From Saprospiraceae bacterium (GTDB lineage: Bacteria > Bacteroidota > Bacteroidia > Chitinophagales > Saprospiraceae), in contig JANQPA010000058.1 of NCBI GenBank assembly GCA_028285545.1, forward strand, positions 124,001-188,000: 64,000 bases of DNA. Reading direction: 5' to 3'. A program made the translations under genes and the position numbers. Under the pieces are notes generated by a model. That model was not told the DNA's origin. It ran no database searches and saw only the letters and a program-made list of their open reading frames with translations. Position 1 is the first letter of the stretch. Every line of letters begins with the position of its first letter. This document shows, piece after piece, positions 1 through 9,294 of the stretch.

Positions 1-2
1 AC

Positions 3-1175
3 CTAAAAGCTTTCGCAGAAGAGGAGCAATTTGCAAATGAAATTCAAGAAGTTTTAAATATTGCTCCAGAGGGCCTGAAGGCTGTCCTAAAAAATGGTCA
101 ACAAAAGTATGAGTTGACAGGGCGTATTTTTTTGGAAAAATCATTGCATAAGCTAAAAACATGGCTTCATAAAGACGTGATAAAAGCTCTACTTAGGCTT
201 CCCAGGCTCCACCTTTTCCGAAGTATGAATAAGGTCCATGAAAAATATTTTGACCACCCTAAGATGATTCAATTATTCAATCGCTTTGCTACCTATAATG
301 GCTCCAACCCATACAAAGCTCCAGGCCTATTAAGTATGATTCCCTACTTCGAACACAAAATTGGCGCTTTCTATCCACAAAAAGGAATGAATGCTATAAG
401 CCAAAGCATATATGAATTGGCCAAAAGAAAAGGGGTAAAATTCCATTTTAATTCAAAAGTAGATGAAATCATTAGTCATAAAAGACGTCTGAAAGGTATT
501 CGTATCAACGAAGAAATCTTGGACTATGATAAGGTTATTTGTAATATGGACATCTTTTATGCCTATCATCACTTACTTAAAAAACACAAAAAACCCAAAA
601 GAATATTAAGGCAACAAAAATCTACCTCTGCCCTAATTTTCTACTGGGGAATAAAAAAAAGTTTTGAAAATCTCAACTTACATAACATTCTTTTTAGTGA
701 AAATTATAAAGAAGAATTTTCACTTCTTGAATCCGGCCAGATTTCTTCCGATCCCACCATTTATATCAATATCTCCAAAAAATACAGCCAAGAAGATGCT
801 CCCGATAATTGTGAAAACTGGTTCACCATGATTAATGTTCCTTTTGATTCAGGCCAAAATTGGGATCAGCTTATACAAGAAGCCAGAATGAATATGATTG
901 CTAAGATCAACCGAATGCTTAACACCAACCTGAATGAACTAATAGAATGTGAAGCCATTCTCGACCCCCGAACAATCGAGCGCAAAACCTTTTCTCACCT
1001 GGGAGCACTTTATGGAACCAGCTCAAATAATAAAATGGCCGCCTTCATGAGGCATGCTAATTTTTCTAAAAAAATAAAAGGATTGTATTTCTGTGGCGGA
1101 AGCGTGCATCCCGGAGGTGGGATTCCATTATGTATGATGTCTGCAAAAATTGTGGATGAGCTCATGCACAGTTAG
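3..1175 (+). CDS. Carotenoid (phytoene-type) desaturase, 5' truncated by window edge
   Basis: C-terminal 390 residues of an FAD-dependent amine-oxidase/CrtI-type desaturase or isomerase acting on carotenoids at the membrane. The frame is open to the left edge, so a TTG at 114 is not the true start. The N-terminal Rossmann FAD motif lies outside the window; family members are near 490 residues, so about 100 are missing. The C-terminal signature GLYFCGGSVHPGGGIPLCMM, ahead of the last helix, is the characteristic FAD-binding end of CrtI/CrtD enzymes. The middle, with GAFYPQKGMNAISQ and VDEIISHKRRLKGI, fits the substrate and FAD region. Which step is catalysed (phytoene, or CrtD-like hydroxycarotenoid desaturation) cannot be decided here. 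Nothing downstream is clearly carotenoid-related. Confidence 0.85.
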   Translation, partial: LKAFAEEEQFANEIQEVLNIAPEGLKAVLKNGQQKYELTGRIFLEKSLHKLKTWLHKDVIKALLRLPRLHLFRSMNKVHEKYFDHPKMIQLFNRFATYNGSNPYKAPGLLSMIPYFEHKIGAFYPQKGMNAISQSIYELAKRKGVKFHFNSKVDEIISHKRRLKGIRINEEILDYDKVICNMDIFYAYHHLLKKHKKPKRILRQQKSTSALIFYWGIKKSFENLNLHNILFSENYKEEFSLLESGQISSDPTIYINISKKYSQEDAPDNCENWFTMINVPFDSGQNWDQLIQEARMNMIAKINRMLNTNLNELIECEAILDPRTIERKTFSHLGALYGTSSNNKMAAFMRHANFSKKIKGLYFCGGSVHPGGGIPLCMMSAKIVDELMHS

Positions 1176-1421
1176 GTAAATTTGTCAGGACATTTACTAA
1201 TTTAATAGAATTTTGGTCTAGCCTTTCATCAGAAAATAATAAATTAATGGGGAGTGCATTGATTAGTTAAATTTTTAATCATTTATTTGACACAGACTTC
1301 GTACACAGACTGTTACCGATCTACACTGTTTTAGTTTGTGTTGAATAAATCAGCTTCTTTTCAAAATAACTACTGAATGCCCAAAACTAGGAATTAGAGA
1401 ATTGAAACAGCAAAGATCCCT

Positions 1422-2123
1422 ATGAAAAAGTTTTCTGATTATTTTTCTGGTGTAAATTGGATAAACCACTTTTTTGCCTTTGTGGGTACTTGTGCAGGGG
1501 TACTCATGGCTTTCTTTTTAGCAGATTATCAAGAAAACCGAAACAATAGAATCAGACTTGAAAAGGCCATGACTCAAGTATGCCAGGAAATAGAACAAAA
1601 TAAAGGTATTCTGGAAAACCATTCAGAGTTTATTCGACTTCAAGTAATGGCAATGGATAAGATAAAACCGCTTCTTCAAGAAGACACCTCCATTATTGCC
1701 ACTGAACAGCAAATTCAGCAAATAACTGATTCCTTCCCTGAGTTTTTTACTCCTGAAATTAAAACTCCTATTAATGATACCCTCTTTAATTGGAGAGGTG
1801 ATATGAATGTCAATTTTAACCTGCCTGGTCTCTCTGAAATCGCCTGGGAAAATGCCCAGGCCCTGGATGTGCTGCATCTGGTGGATTTTGAATCTTCCTA
1901 CCAACTTTTTAGTCTTTATCGTTTTCAGGAGTACCTAAAATCAGAAGCCCATACCAACATGGAAACGATCCGCAACCTAATGCGAGATACCATGGAAGAA
2001 AAGGATATGTTCAAAATCATCTTCACGGACTATCGAAAAAGTATTGAGTTATTAGGGGCTCTGGAGAAAAGCACCTTAATTTTTTATGAGAACGTGCTTA
2101 AAAAATTGAAAGAGGAATATTGA
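1422..2123 (+). CDS. DUF6090-like single-pass membrane protein
   Basis: 233 residues of unknown function. A short N-terminal segment is followed by one transmembrane helix at about residues 17-36 (FFAFVGTCAGVLMAFFLADY), then ENRNNR and a long, mostly helical soluble part, probably periplasmic. The order (short head, helix, N/E/R-rich stop, helical domain with an AWENAQ-type segment near residue 140) matches the two clearer DUF6090 proteins at 58676 and 59677, although sequence identity is low. No enzyme motif is visible. It sits alone, 246 bp after the desaturase gene and 82 bp before an AraC gene on the same strand, so co-expression with the regulator is possible but unproven. Confidence 0.7.
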   Translation: MKKFSDYFSGVNWINHFFAFVGTCAGVLMAFFLADYQENRNNRIRLEKAMTQVCQEIEQNKGILENHSEFIRLQVMAMDKIKPLLQEDTSIIATEQQIQQITDSFPEFFTPEIKTPINDTLFNWRGDMNVNFNLPGLSEIAWENAQALDVLHLVDFESSYQLFSLYRFQEYLKSEAHTNMETIRNLMRDTMEEKDMFKIIFTDYRKSIELLGALEKSTLIFYENVLKKLKEEY

Positions 2124-2205
2124 ACTTTTTCTTGAATTCTCCCATCATTAATTTGAATCCTATTAAATAAATTTTCGGTCTTGCAACCAAAATCGGGTTA
2201 TTGTT

Positions 2206-3045
2206 ATGTATTCATTTTTAAGCTTGCCTCCTAAGGACCCAATCCTGAAGGATCATATCTCCTATTATTATTTTTTTTCTTCAGATGACCCTAATATTTC
2301 GAAGAGCTTTATCCATTATCCTCATTATAGATCTACTTTAAACATTCATCAAGGATCTAATATTCAGTTTGATGGTAAAAAACGAATTATAAGTTATAAC
2401 CCCAGTGGAAAAATCAAAGCCATTGTCACAAATAATCGGTTTGTTGCCAGAGAAGCACAAATTAAGGGAAAGTTCAACATAATTGGAGTAGGTTTTGCTC
2501 CTCTTGGAATTAATCATTTCATCAATAAAGATTTTAATACCATTTTCAAAAAACCAATTATCTTTTTTGAAGATTACTGGCCTGATTTTCATGAAGAAAT
2601 GAATATCGTTTATCAGCAAGGAAGTTTGGAAAACAAGGTTAATTTCCTAAATAATTTCTTTAAAAAACAGTTCAAACCTCTTAGCGATACAAGGATATCT
2701 CATATAGTGACTAAAGTGTTAAATTCACAAGGACACATTAAGGTAAGCGAACTGGAATCCTCTTTTAATTTGAATAGGCGTACTATTTTAAGGTTATTTA
2801 AACGACACCTTGGCTGCTCAATTGAAGAGTTTAAACGAACCGTCAAGTTTAGGTATGCATTTGACTATTACCAAAGTAAAGCAGAAAAGCCAAAGTTCAC
2901 GGAATTATCCTACGCCCTTAATTATTATGACCAGTCTGATTTTATTTATCACTTTAAGTCATTCGCTGGTGAAATTCCCAAAGAAGTATTGCCAAAGGTC
3001 CAAACTGTTGATAAAAGAAATTTACACTGGAAATTCAAATTTTAA
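2206..3045 (+). CDS. AraC-family transcriptional regulator
   Basis: 279-residue DNA-binding regulator. The N-terminal roughly 160 residues form an effector-type domain that I cannot assign to a ligand class. The C-terminal 100 residues are the AraC double helix-turn-helix: first HTH around VSELESSFNLNRRTILRLFK, second HTH ending in YYDQSDFIYHFKSFAGEIPK, the family signature with Gly-Glu-Ile-Pro in place of the usual GxSP. It is followed 69 bp later by a serine hydrolase gene on the same strand with its own promoter-like sequence. That neighbour is the obvious candidate target, which is inference from position only. Confidence 0.9.
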   Translation: MYSFLSLPPKDPILKDHISYYYFFSSDDPNISKSFIHYPHYRSTLNIHQGSNIQFDGKKRIISYNPSGKIKAIVTNNRFVAREAQIKGKFNIIGVGFAPLGINHFINKDFNTIFKKPIIFFEDYWPDFHEEMNIVYQQGSLENKVNFLNNFFKKQFKPLSDTRISHIVTKVLNSQGHIKVSELESSFNLNRRTILRLFKRHLGCSIEEFKRTVKFRYAFDYYQSKAEKPKFTELSYALNYYDQSDFIYHFKSFAGEIPKEVLPKVQTVDKRNLHWKFKF

Positions 3046-3090
3046 AATTCCCTTGTCTCAATAGTCCAATTTCTAAGCATTTTCTCTTCA

Positions 3091-3098
3091 TAAGTTTG
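3091..3098 (+). promoter_or_regulatory. Bacteroidota -7 element TAAGTTTG
   Basis: TAAGTTTG fits the Bacteroidota sigma-A -7 consensus TAnnTTTG exactly. It lies 17 bases before the ATG of the serine hydrolase at 3115 and would give a leader of about a dozen bases. No convincing -33 TTG is seen at the usual distance. Confidence 0.4.
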
Positions 3099-3114
3099 TA
3101 CAAAACTTAATGAA

Positions 3115-4305
3115 ATGAAAAAATTATATTTTTATTTACCCTTCTTTTTGTTTTCACATTTTGGTCTTGGACAAGGTTTAGCTGACTCACTAACCATTAA
3201 ACTCAAGAAAATTCAAGATTTTGGATATTTACCTGGGTTTGCAGTATCCATTGTTAGTGATAAAGGGGTTCATTATCAACAAGGATTTGGGTATGCAGAT
3301 ATAGAGACTCAAAAACCATTTACAGTAAATAGTCTGCAAAATATTGGATCTATTTCCAAAACATTAACTGGAATAGCCATTATGAAATTGGTAGAAGAAG
3401 GAAAATTAAGCCTCGATACTCCCATTAATGATTTTTTGCCTTTAAACCTCTATAATCCTTATTTTCCTAAAATCCCCATAACAATCAGACATCTTGCCAC
3501 TCATACTGCTACATTCAGAGACCCCCATGATTATGAACGAACTTATCTCTTTTTACAAAATATAAATATTCCGAAAGAGGATCTTCCTAAGGAGTATCGC
3601 AAGCTGGTTAATTTATATAATAATAACTCTCCTATGCCAGTGGATCAATTTATTACAAACCTGGTACACCCTCTCGGAAAATGGTATAGTAAAAAAAATT
3701 TCATCAGAAAGAGACCTGGATCAACTTATGAATATAGCAATATTGGAGCCGTTATTGCTGGCTATATCATTGAACGTATTACAAAAAAATCATATCAGGA
3801 ATATACAAAAGAGTTGATTCTTAAGAAGTTTAAGATGAATCAATCTGGTTGGAAACATTCTGAAGTAGAAATGTCAGAATTTGTATCCCTTTATCTAAGT
3901 AATAATCAAAAAATTCCTCCCTATTCTTTAATAACTTATGCAGATGGAGGGCTAATTACCAGTGTTAGTGATTTATCCATTTATTTTTCTGAAATGATTA
4001 AGGCATATAAACATGGAAATTCTGAAATCCTTAAAGCCAATAACATAAAAGCAATGATGGATGCTGCATTTATTTCCGATTCTAAAAAAAGTGGCATTTT
4101 TTGGTCTATCAATGGCAAGGGAGAATATGGTCATTCTGGAGGGGATCCAGGAATCATGACATTCATGATGTTTAATCCAAATTCAGGGATTGGGAGGATC
4201 ATTTTTACCAACAAACTAGACGATGAAGGAAATGGCTATAATCAATTAGTTTATATTTGGAAAACTCTGGAGGAGTATATGCAACATATAACTGAGCAAA
4301 ATTAA
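3115..4305 (+). CDS. Secreted serine hydrolase (beta-lactamase/penicillin-binding-protein fold)
   Basis: 396 residues with a signal peptide (cleavage near residue 20 after GLGQ). The class C beta-lactamase/DD-peptidase fold is shown by the SxxK motif S79-I-S-K82, the YxN motif Y207-S-N209 and the late HSGGDPG triad motif near residue 345. In this superfamily the first Ser is the acylated nucleophile, Lys the general base, and Tyr assists. Substrates range from peptides and esters to beta-lactams, so none should be assigned. It lies downstream of the AraC gene at 2206 and ends in a convergent hairpin shared with the minus-strand gene at 4431. A second, unrelated member of the superfamily is at 34644. 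Confidence 0.85.
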   Translation: MKKLYFYLPFFLFSHFGLGQGLADSLTIKLKKIQDFGYLPGFAVSIVSDKGVHYQQGFGYADIETQKPFTVNSLQNIGSISKTLTGIAIMKLVEEGKLSLDTPINDFLPLNLYNPYFPKIPITIRHLATHTATFRDPHDYERTYLFLQNINIPKEDLPKEYRKLVNLYNNNSPMPVDQFITNLVHPLGKWYSKKNFIRKRPGSTYEYSNIGAVIAGYIIERITKKSYQEYTKELILKKFKMNQSGWKHSEVEMSEFVSLYLSNNQKIPPYSLITYADGGLITSVSDLSIYFSEMIKAYKHGNSEILKANNIKAMMDAAFISDSKKSGIFWSINGKGEYGHSGGDPGIMTFMMFNPNSGIGRIIFTNKLDDEGNGYNQLVYIWKTLEEYMQHITEQN

Positions 4306-4359
4306 ACTAAATATTAATAGGTTCAAAGAGACAGAAAAAAACAGTTGAAATAAGATTAT

Positions 4360-4400
4360 AGATTGCCCATGCCTAATTTCAAAAGTTATATGGGCAATCT
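4360..4400. terminator. Convergent hairpin, probable bidirectional terminator
   Basis: Perfect 11-bp inverted repeat, AGATTGCCCAT at 4360-4370 and its complement at 4390-4400, with a 19-nt loop. It lies between the ends of the serine hydrolase (4305) and the minus-strand PLP enzyme (4431). No long T-tract, so termination is likely but not certain. Confidence 0.5.
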
Positions 4401-4430
4401 ACTAATTAATGCCCCCTTGTTGACTTACAC

Positions 4431-5705
4431 TTACCCTGCTATCTTTTTCAAAGCCTTTACCAAATAATCCACATCCGCTTTTGTCGTAAAAATAGCCAGG
4501 GAAATGCGCAGCCCATTCAATCCATGGGAACTCATGGGCCGACAATCAATTTGGTATTCCTTACTTAATTTATTTTTTACTTCTCGAGAAGTTCGCCCTA
4601 TTACTTCTACCGTTTGAATTCCAGCTGAAAGATCATCCCCTTCCGGGGTTTTGAATTTGAATTTTTTAGTATTGCTTAACTGAGATCTAAAATATTTTTT
4701 GAGTTCATAAACCCGGTTTTCAATACGGTTTTGCCCGATTAGATCACGATAGTCCAAGGCTGCTCCCAGGCCCAGTAATTCTGGCAGGTTTCGGGTATTA
4801 TAATTTTCAAAACGACGAATGGTTTTGGTATGATACCCTCTGCACACGATTAAAGGCTTCAAAAGGGTTTGGGCTTCCCTTCTGGCATAAAAGATTCCCA
4901 TTCCTTTGGGCGAAAACAACCATTTGTGGCTACTGGATGTAAAAAAATCACAGGCTAGATCATCCAAATCAATTTTAAACATACCCATTGATTGTGCCCC
5001 ATCAACGGCTACCAACACATTATGTTCATGGGCCATTTCGGATATTTCTTTGACCGGCAAAATCATTCCGTTGGTATTGGTCACATGAACAATGGAAATA
5101 ACTCTTGTTTTGGGCGTTATGGCTTGTCTAAATTTATCGACAATCTCTTCTTTACTTTCCGGCAAAATAGGTAGATCTACATCTACCAATTTGACACCTT
5201 TACTTTCCTGCCAGTATTTCCAGGGAATACGAGCACTGCTGTGTTCATGATTACTCAACAAGACTTCGTCATCGTCTTTAAGGTCCATACTAGAGGCAAT
5301 CAGATTCATTCCTTCCGTTGTATTGTGAATCAAGGCGATATTCTCCTTAGATACACTAAACATTTCAGCAGCCTTTTTACGGACTTCTTCTTTGTTATCG
5401 ATCCAGCCACCCCACATATATTTGGAAGGAAAAGAATCCAGGGTTTGTCTGAATTTATTGGTAGCTTTTACAACATAATCCGGACAAGTTCCTAAAGATC
5501 CATTATTAAAATATCGAAGTCCATCTGCCAGAATAAAATTGCTTTTGATTTCTTCCCAGTACTTTTCATCTATCTCTTTTTTTGATAATTGGGAAAATAA
5601 GGACAAGCCTTCCTCTTCCATGGCCTTCAAATCCACAGGACTTAAAACAGCGGCCCCTGCCAGGCCTATCATACTTTTTTTGAGCCAATTTCTTCTGGAT
5701 AGCAT
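4431..5705 (-). CDS. Exported class V aminotransferase-fold PLP enzyme
   Basis: 424 residues from the ATG at 5705; a TTG three codons earlier lies inside the tandem repeat and is less likely. The N-terminus SRRNWLKKSMIGLAGAAVL is a twin-arginine-like or similar export signal, so the enzyme probably works outside the cytoplasm already folded with its cofactor. The fold is the isopenicillin N epimerase/cysteine-desulfurase type: the motif SSSHKWLFSPKGMGIFY carries the PLP-binding lysine (K261 from this start), and AVDGAQSMG holds the aspartate that pairs with the pyridine nitrogen. The reaction (epimerase, desulfurase, lyase) is not predictable from sequence. It is followed, after a spacer with a dispersed-repeat copy, by the peptidase gene at 5820-8036 on the same strand, which is transcribed first. 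Confidence 0.85.
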   Translation of the reverse strand: MLSRRNWLKKSMIGLAGAAVLSPVDLKAMEEEGLSLFSQLSKKEIDEKYWEEIKSNFILADGLRYFNNGSLGTCPDYVVKATNKFRQTLDSFPSKYMWGGWIDNKEEVRKKAAEMFSVSKENIALIHNTTEGMNLIASSMDLKDDDEVLLSNHEHSSARIPWKYWQESKGVKLVDVDLPILPESKEEIVDKFRQAITPKTRVISIVHVTNTNGMILPVKEISEMAHEHNVLVAVDGAQSMGMFKIDLDDLACDFFTSSSHKWLFSPKGMGIFYARREAQTLLKPLIVCRGYHTKTIRRFENYNTRNLPELLGLGAALDYRDLIGQNRIENRVYELKKYFRSQLSNTKKFKFKTPEGDDLSAGIQTVEVIGRTSREVKNKLSKEYQIDCRPMSSHGLNGLRISLAIFTTKADVDYLVKALKKIAG

Positions 5706-5707
5706 AT

Positions 5708-5739
5708 TTTTCAAGTTTTCAAGTTTTCAAGTTTTCAAG
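5708..5739. repeat. Tandem repeat (TTTTCAAG)4
   Basis: Four exact copies of an 8-bp unit followed by a partial unit (TTT). On the minus strand it reads (CTTGAAAA)4 and ends two bases before the ATG at 5705, where a ribosome-binding region would be. Unit-number changes would alter the untranslated leader of the PLP enzyme gene. Confidence 0.9.
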
Positions 5740-5760
5740 TTTAGGGGAGGTTTTATTGAT

Positions 5761-5802
5761 AATATAGTTGCTTATTAGAGTTTATTTTGTCACGCAGCCA
5801 CT
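5761..5802 (-). repeat. Dispersed intergenic element, partial copy
   Basis: On the minus strand this reads GTGGCTGCGTGACAAAATAA followed by ACTCTAATAAGCAACTATA. It shares the GTGGCTGCGTG core with the copies at 19110-19177 and 39163-39231, and the AATAAGCAACTATA end with the left end of the 19050-19198 copy. It lies between the PLP enzyme and peptidase genes. Confidence 0.6.
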
Positions 5803-5819
5803 TTCAATTTAGCAATCCC

Positions 5820-8036
5820 TTAAGGTTTCTTTACCTCCTCCTTATCCTTATCCTTAAAATGTACAGCATACCAATCAAGCATTCTGGTCCACTGGTCCAA
5901 ATAAGTCTCTTCTGTTCCTGCCCAGCCAGCTCCGTGCCCAGCTGTCTTATAATTAACCCACTGGACTTTTTTACCTAATCGGCGGAGAGCATAATATAAT
6001 TCTCTGGTATTGGCAGCCGGCACGTTCCAATCTCCTTCTCCAGTGAGCAGCAAATGAGGCGTATTCATTTTGTCTGCATACATAATGGCTGAATGTTCGA
6101 TATATTTAATAGGTGCCTCCCAAAGGGATTCTCCTATTCTATCCTGTCCAACTTCGGCAGCGGCATAATTACGGGTACCTATTCTTGGGCTATCTCCCAG
6201 AAAACTTATGATATTGGTTTTTCCGGAAATATTGATGGCAGCGGCAAAGCGATCCGTTTGGGCAATCAATAAGGAAGCGGCATACCCTCCATAACTGGTA
6301 CCATGCACTCCAATTTTTTCAGGATCAACCAGCCCTTTTTCAATAAGCTTATTAATGCCTGCCGTTACACCTTTAATCCAGGCTACACCCGGACGGCCTT
6401 CTTCTAAATTTACGGATGGACGAAAACCAAAATACCCCTGATTAGCAACGATATTCATAGAAGAGCGATATCCATTATTAAAAAAACGCTCATATATCTC
6501 GCACACCAGAGGATATTTTTTTCCTTCCTCATAATCCACTGGATAATAGAGGATTCCATATAATTCTTTGCCATCAGTATCCAGATATTTGACCAATTCA
6601 CTTTTTGTAAATTTTTTGTTCTTTATCCATGGGTTAAGGTCCGTTAGTTGGAGGCGATTTCCTAAATTGGCATCCGATACAAACACTTCATCCGGCCGGT
6701 CACCATTAGAATAGTAATACATCCATCTATTAGCATTTTCGGATAATCTCCAATTCCGGTATAATTCATTGCTCTTAAGCAATTCCTCCATTTGTCCCGT
6801 CTTAAAATTATGTCGATAAATGCCCCTTTCCCACTTGTCGGTAGCTGCATACTCAAGGTAAAGTTGCTCCCCATTAGCAGACCAATCTCGGACTGTATAT
6901 CGAGGAGCTTTCTTGTCCTTTTCGTCCATTTCAAGGAATCTACTGACAGAACCCTCTTCTTTGTCAATGAGCCATAATCCTTGTTTGGATCTGGCTATGA
7001 GCTTTTTCGCATCCGGGCTCCAACTTTCTACAGAAAATTTAACCTTAGTCGTATCAGAAGCACTCAATTGATTTTTACCTTCTGTGAGATTAAGAACCTC
7101 GTCATTTAGTAATGATTGTACTTTTATATGGCCAGAATCAGCCCAGGCAATCCAGCGATTGTCTTTACTAAAGGTGTATCGTTGTCTTTCTTTGGATTTT
7201 TTATAAAAAACGGAAACCCAGGATGGATCTTTTATATCGACCTTTTTCCATTCATATTCAAAACCATCTTTTCTGTCGTAAGATGTTTTTAATGGATAAT
7301 TAGCTTCAGTGATAAGAAATGCCCCTTTCTCATCAATTCGAACACTACTATAATTCCCTTCAGGAAGGATTTGTTGGCTTTCGCCACTATCAATATCTAT
7401 TTTGGAAACGATACTTTTAGATTCATGATTTCTAATGGCATCCCATTTTAAAAAGGGTTCCTCAGAATCATAGACCGTCAATGGTCCATCAGCCGCTTCA
7501 CGGTACAATTCCATCCCTTTTTCCATCCATTGATCAGGTCTTAATGAAAGAAAGATAGAATTGTTATCAGGTGACCAAACCAAAACAGAATTACTGGCAA
7601 TCGCTAAATCAGATTTTATAGTTACTTTTTCCGCTTTTTTAGAGGAAATAGCAGTCACAAACAATTGATATTTTTCATTTTCTACTTTAAAAAAAGCAAG
7701 TTTGCTACCATCAGGCGACCAGTTTACATTACGAATATTTCCCTTTGTAATTACTGTTGATGACTTTTTATCTATGTCAAAAATGACAAGTTCGTAAACA
7801 GCTGGTCGGATATAAGATGGATCCCTAAAACGAAAATGATCGACATCGAATCGATTTTTTTGAGATTCAGAGCGGAGGCCAGCTAAAAAAGCGCCATCTG
7901 GGCTCAGAGAAGCACTCCCCAAGGTTTTTACTTTTATAGCATCTTCGGCAGTAAAAGTGGTCTGTGCATTAAGAAGTATTGGGCTTATAAAAAATAAGCC
8001 ACATGTAATTGCGATTAGTTGTACTGACTTAAACAT
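5820..8036 (-). CDS. S9 family peptidase (prolyl oligopeptidase/DPP-IV type)
   Basis: 738 residues with a signal peptide (mature from about residue 25). Residues about 40-480 form the WD40/TolB-like beta-propeller that gates access; repeats with SPDG and WSPD are visible. Residues about 490-735 are the alpha/beta-hydrolase domain. The catalytic triad is readable: S581 in GTSYGGYA, D669 in GEGDWNVP and H701 in AGHGAG. Enzymes of this family cleave short peptides, often after proline or alanine, in the periplasm or outside the cell. It is the first gene of a minus-strand pair with the PLP enzyme at 4431, separated by about 110 bp containing two repeats, so transcription may or may not continue. 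Confidence 0.92.
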   Translation of the reverse strand: MFKSVQLIAITCGLFFISPILLNAQTTFTAEDAIKVKTLGSASLSPDGAFLAGLRSESQKNRFDVDHFRFRDPSYIRPAVYELVIFDIDKKSSTVITKGNIRNVNWSPDGSKLAFFKVENEKYQLFVTAISSKKAEKVTIKSDLAIASNSVLVWSPDNNSIFLSLRPDQWMEKGMELYREAADGPLTVYDSEEPFLKWDAIRNHESKSIVSKIDIDSGESQQILPEGNYSSVRIDEKGAFLITEANYPLKTSYDRKDGFEYEWKKVDIKDPSWVSVFYKKSKERQRYTFSKDNRWIAWADSGHIKVQSLLNDEVLNLTEGKNQLSASDTTKVKFSVESWSPDAKKLIARSKQGLWLIDKEEGSVSRFLEMDEKDKKAPRYTVRDWSANGEQLYLEYAATDKWERGIYRHNFKTGQMEELLKSNELYRNWRLSENANRWMYYYSNGDRPDEVFVSDANLGNRLQLTDLNPWIKNKKFTKSELVKYLDTDGKELYGILYYPVDYEEGKKYPLVCEIYERFFNNGYRSSMNIVANQGYFGFRPSVNLEEGRPGVAWIKGVTAGINKLIEKGLVDPEKIGVHGTSYGGYAASLLIAQTDRFAAAINISGKTNIISFLGDSPRIGTRNYAAAEVGQDRIGESLWEAPIKYIEHSAIMYADKMNTPHLLLTGEGDWNVPAANTRELYYALRRLGKKVQWVNYKTAGHGAGWAGTEETYLDQWTRMLDWYAVHFKDKDKEEVKKP

Positions 8037-8124
8037 CCTTCATTTTTTTATTCCCAATGAAGGTACCAAAAAGTAGAAAGAATCAATAATTATAAAAAGT
8101 AAGATCAACAGGAAGTTTAGACTC

Positions 8125-9078
8125 TTAGTAATATTGGATTTCTCTTTTCACCTGATAAGAAGGTAAATCATTGTCACTTATAAATATTCTTTTATCAATC
8201 CAGTTATTTTTATCATCATATTCATAATCACAGCGATAGGAGTAAGAATCCACTCCTGATTGATGTTTTTTTAACATTATATTACCGTATTCATCATATT
8301 CATAATTAGTTTTGGCAATTAACTGATCAAAATCATCATAGGTGTGGATAGAGACCAATTGATTTGAGCTATCATATTCATAAATATTCTTGGTTGTTCC
8401 CCCTGATTCGATTTTCTCTTCAAATAATTGGCCATTTTTTCGAAATTTCTGAGTGATTCTTTTGGCATAATAATGTTTACCGGTATGTGGGTTCTTAGGG
8501 TAAAAATCAATTCTAAGCATATTTTTAACCGTATAAAAATATTTTTTTACCAGGCTGGCCACAAAATCTTCATAATCTTTAGCATTATGAAATTCATTTA
8601 TTGACCTCAGAGTTCCTTCTGAATCATAATTGTATAAGAAGACACTATCCAATTCTTCAGTGGCTGAAAACACATTGATGGCATCAATTTTGCCATGCCT
8701 ATTATACATTCTCCTAGTTTTGGAATTATTATTTGCAATGGAAGAACGTCGGATTGTTTCAAACAATCGATTGCTGTCATCATATTGATGGGTTAAGGTA
8801 TCTGGAGAGCCATCATTATAAGGTGTTCCAATATATTCTTTATGAATTTTTCTATTTTCTGTAAAAAATAATCCATATTCCTCCACCGGAATCCAACTCG
8901 GTAAAGAGTCAACAATTTCCTTAGTATTAAAATTTTCCCCTTCCTTTGTCAATTCAAAAGAATGAACCTCTATACTTTTTATATGACCAAAGAAAGGATT
9001 TACCGTTGAGGTAGATCTTTCATTCTGGCAAGAGAAGGAGGTTAACGATAATGCAAGAATAAAATACCTGAGTTTCAT
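8125..9078 (-). CDS. Lipoprotein with YD-like (RHS-type) repeats
   Basis: 317 residues. The signal ends in a lipobox (LTSFSC, Cys17), so it is probably a membrane-anchored lipoprotein. The C-terminal two thirds holds repeated YEYD / YNYDSEG / YEYDEYGN motifs of about 20-30 residues (YLYNYDSEGTLRSI, YEYDSSNQLVSI, YEYDEYGNIMLKK, YEYDDKNNWIDK), resembling YD repeats of RHS proteins or MORN-like hairpins. No catalytic residues or toxin tip are seen, so it is a short extracellular beta-structured protein of unknown role. It is upstream of the S9 peptidase on the same strand, 88 bp away, and could be co-transcribed with it. Confidence 0.75.
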   Translation of the reverse strand: MKLRYFILALSLTSFSCQNERSTSTVNPFFGHIKSIEVHSFELTKEGENFNTKEIVDSLPSWIPVEEYGLFFTENRKIHKEYIGTPYNDGSPDTLTHQYDDSNRLFETIRRSSIANNNSKTRRMYNRHGKIDAINVFSATEELDSVFLYNYDSEGTLRSINEFHNAKDYEDFVASLVKKYFYTVKNMLRIDFYPKNPHTGKHYYAKRITQKFRKNGQLFEEKIESGGTTKNIYEYDSSNQLVSIHTYDDFDQLIAKTNYEYDEYGNIMLKKHQSGVDSYSYRCDYEYDDKNNWIDKRIFISDNDLPSYQVKREIQYY

Positions 9079-9284
9079 AAGGGTAATTTTTGGTGAAACT
9101 GATGCCTATTTATCAGCAAACAAATAACAAAATAAGCACATATGATATAGAAAAATCAAAAATATGAAGTCTATCTATAGAATGCTCGAAAAATACGGAT
9201 ACCGATTATGCAAATATATTGGCCGTTCTCCTGAATATCACTACCGATCCAAAAAAAAACAAACCTCACCCCGTTTTTTTTCCG

Positions 9285-9292
9285 CATCTTTG
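9285..9292 (+). promoter_or_regulatory. Possible -7 element CATCTTTG
   Basis: CATCTTTG differs from TAnnTTTG in one base and lies just before the stretch of hairpins that leads to the metalloprotease at 9710. If used, it would produce a leader of about 400 nt. Confidence 0.3.
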
Positions 9293-9294
9293 CA

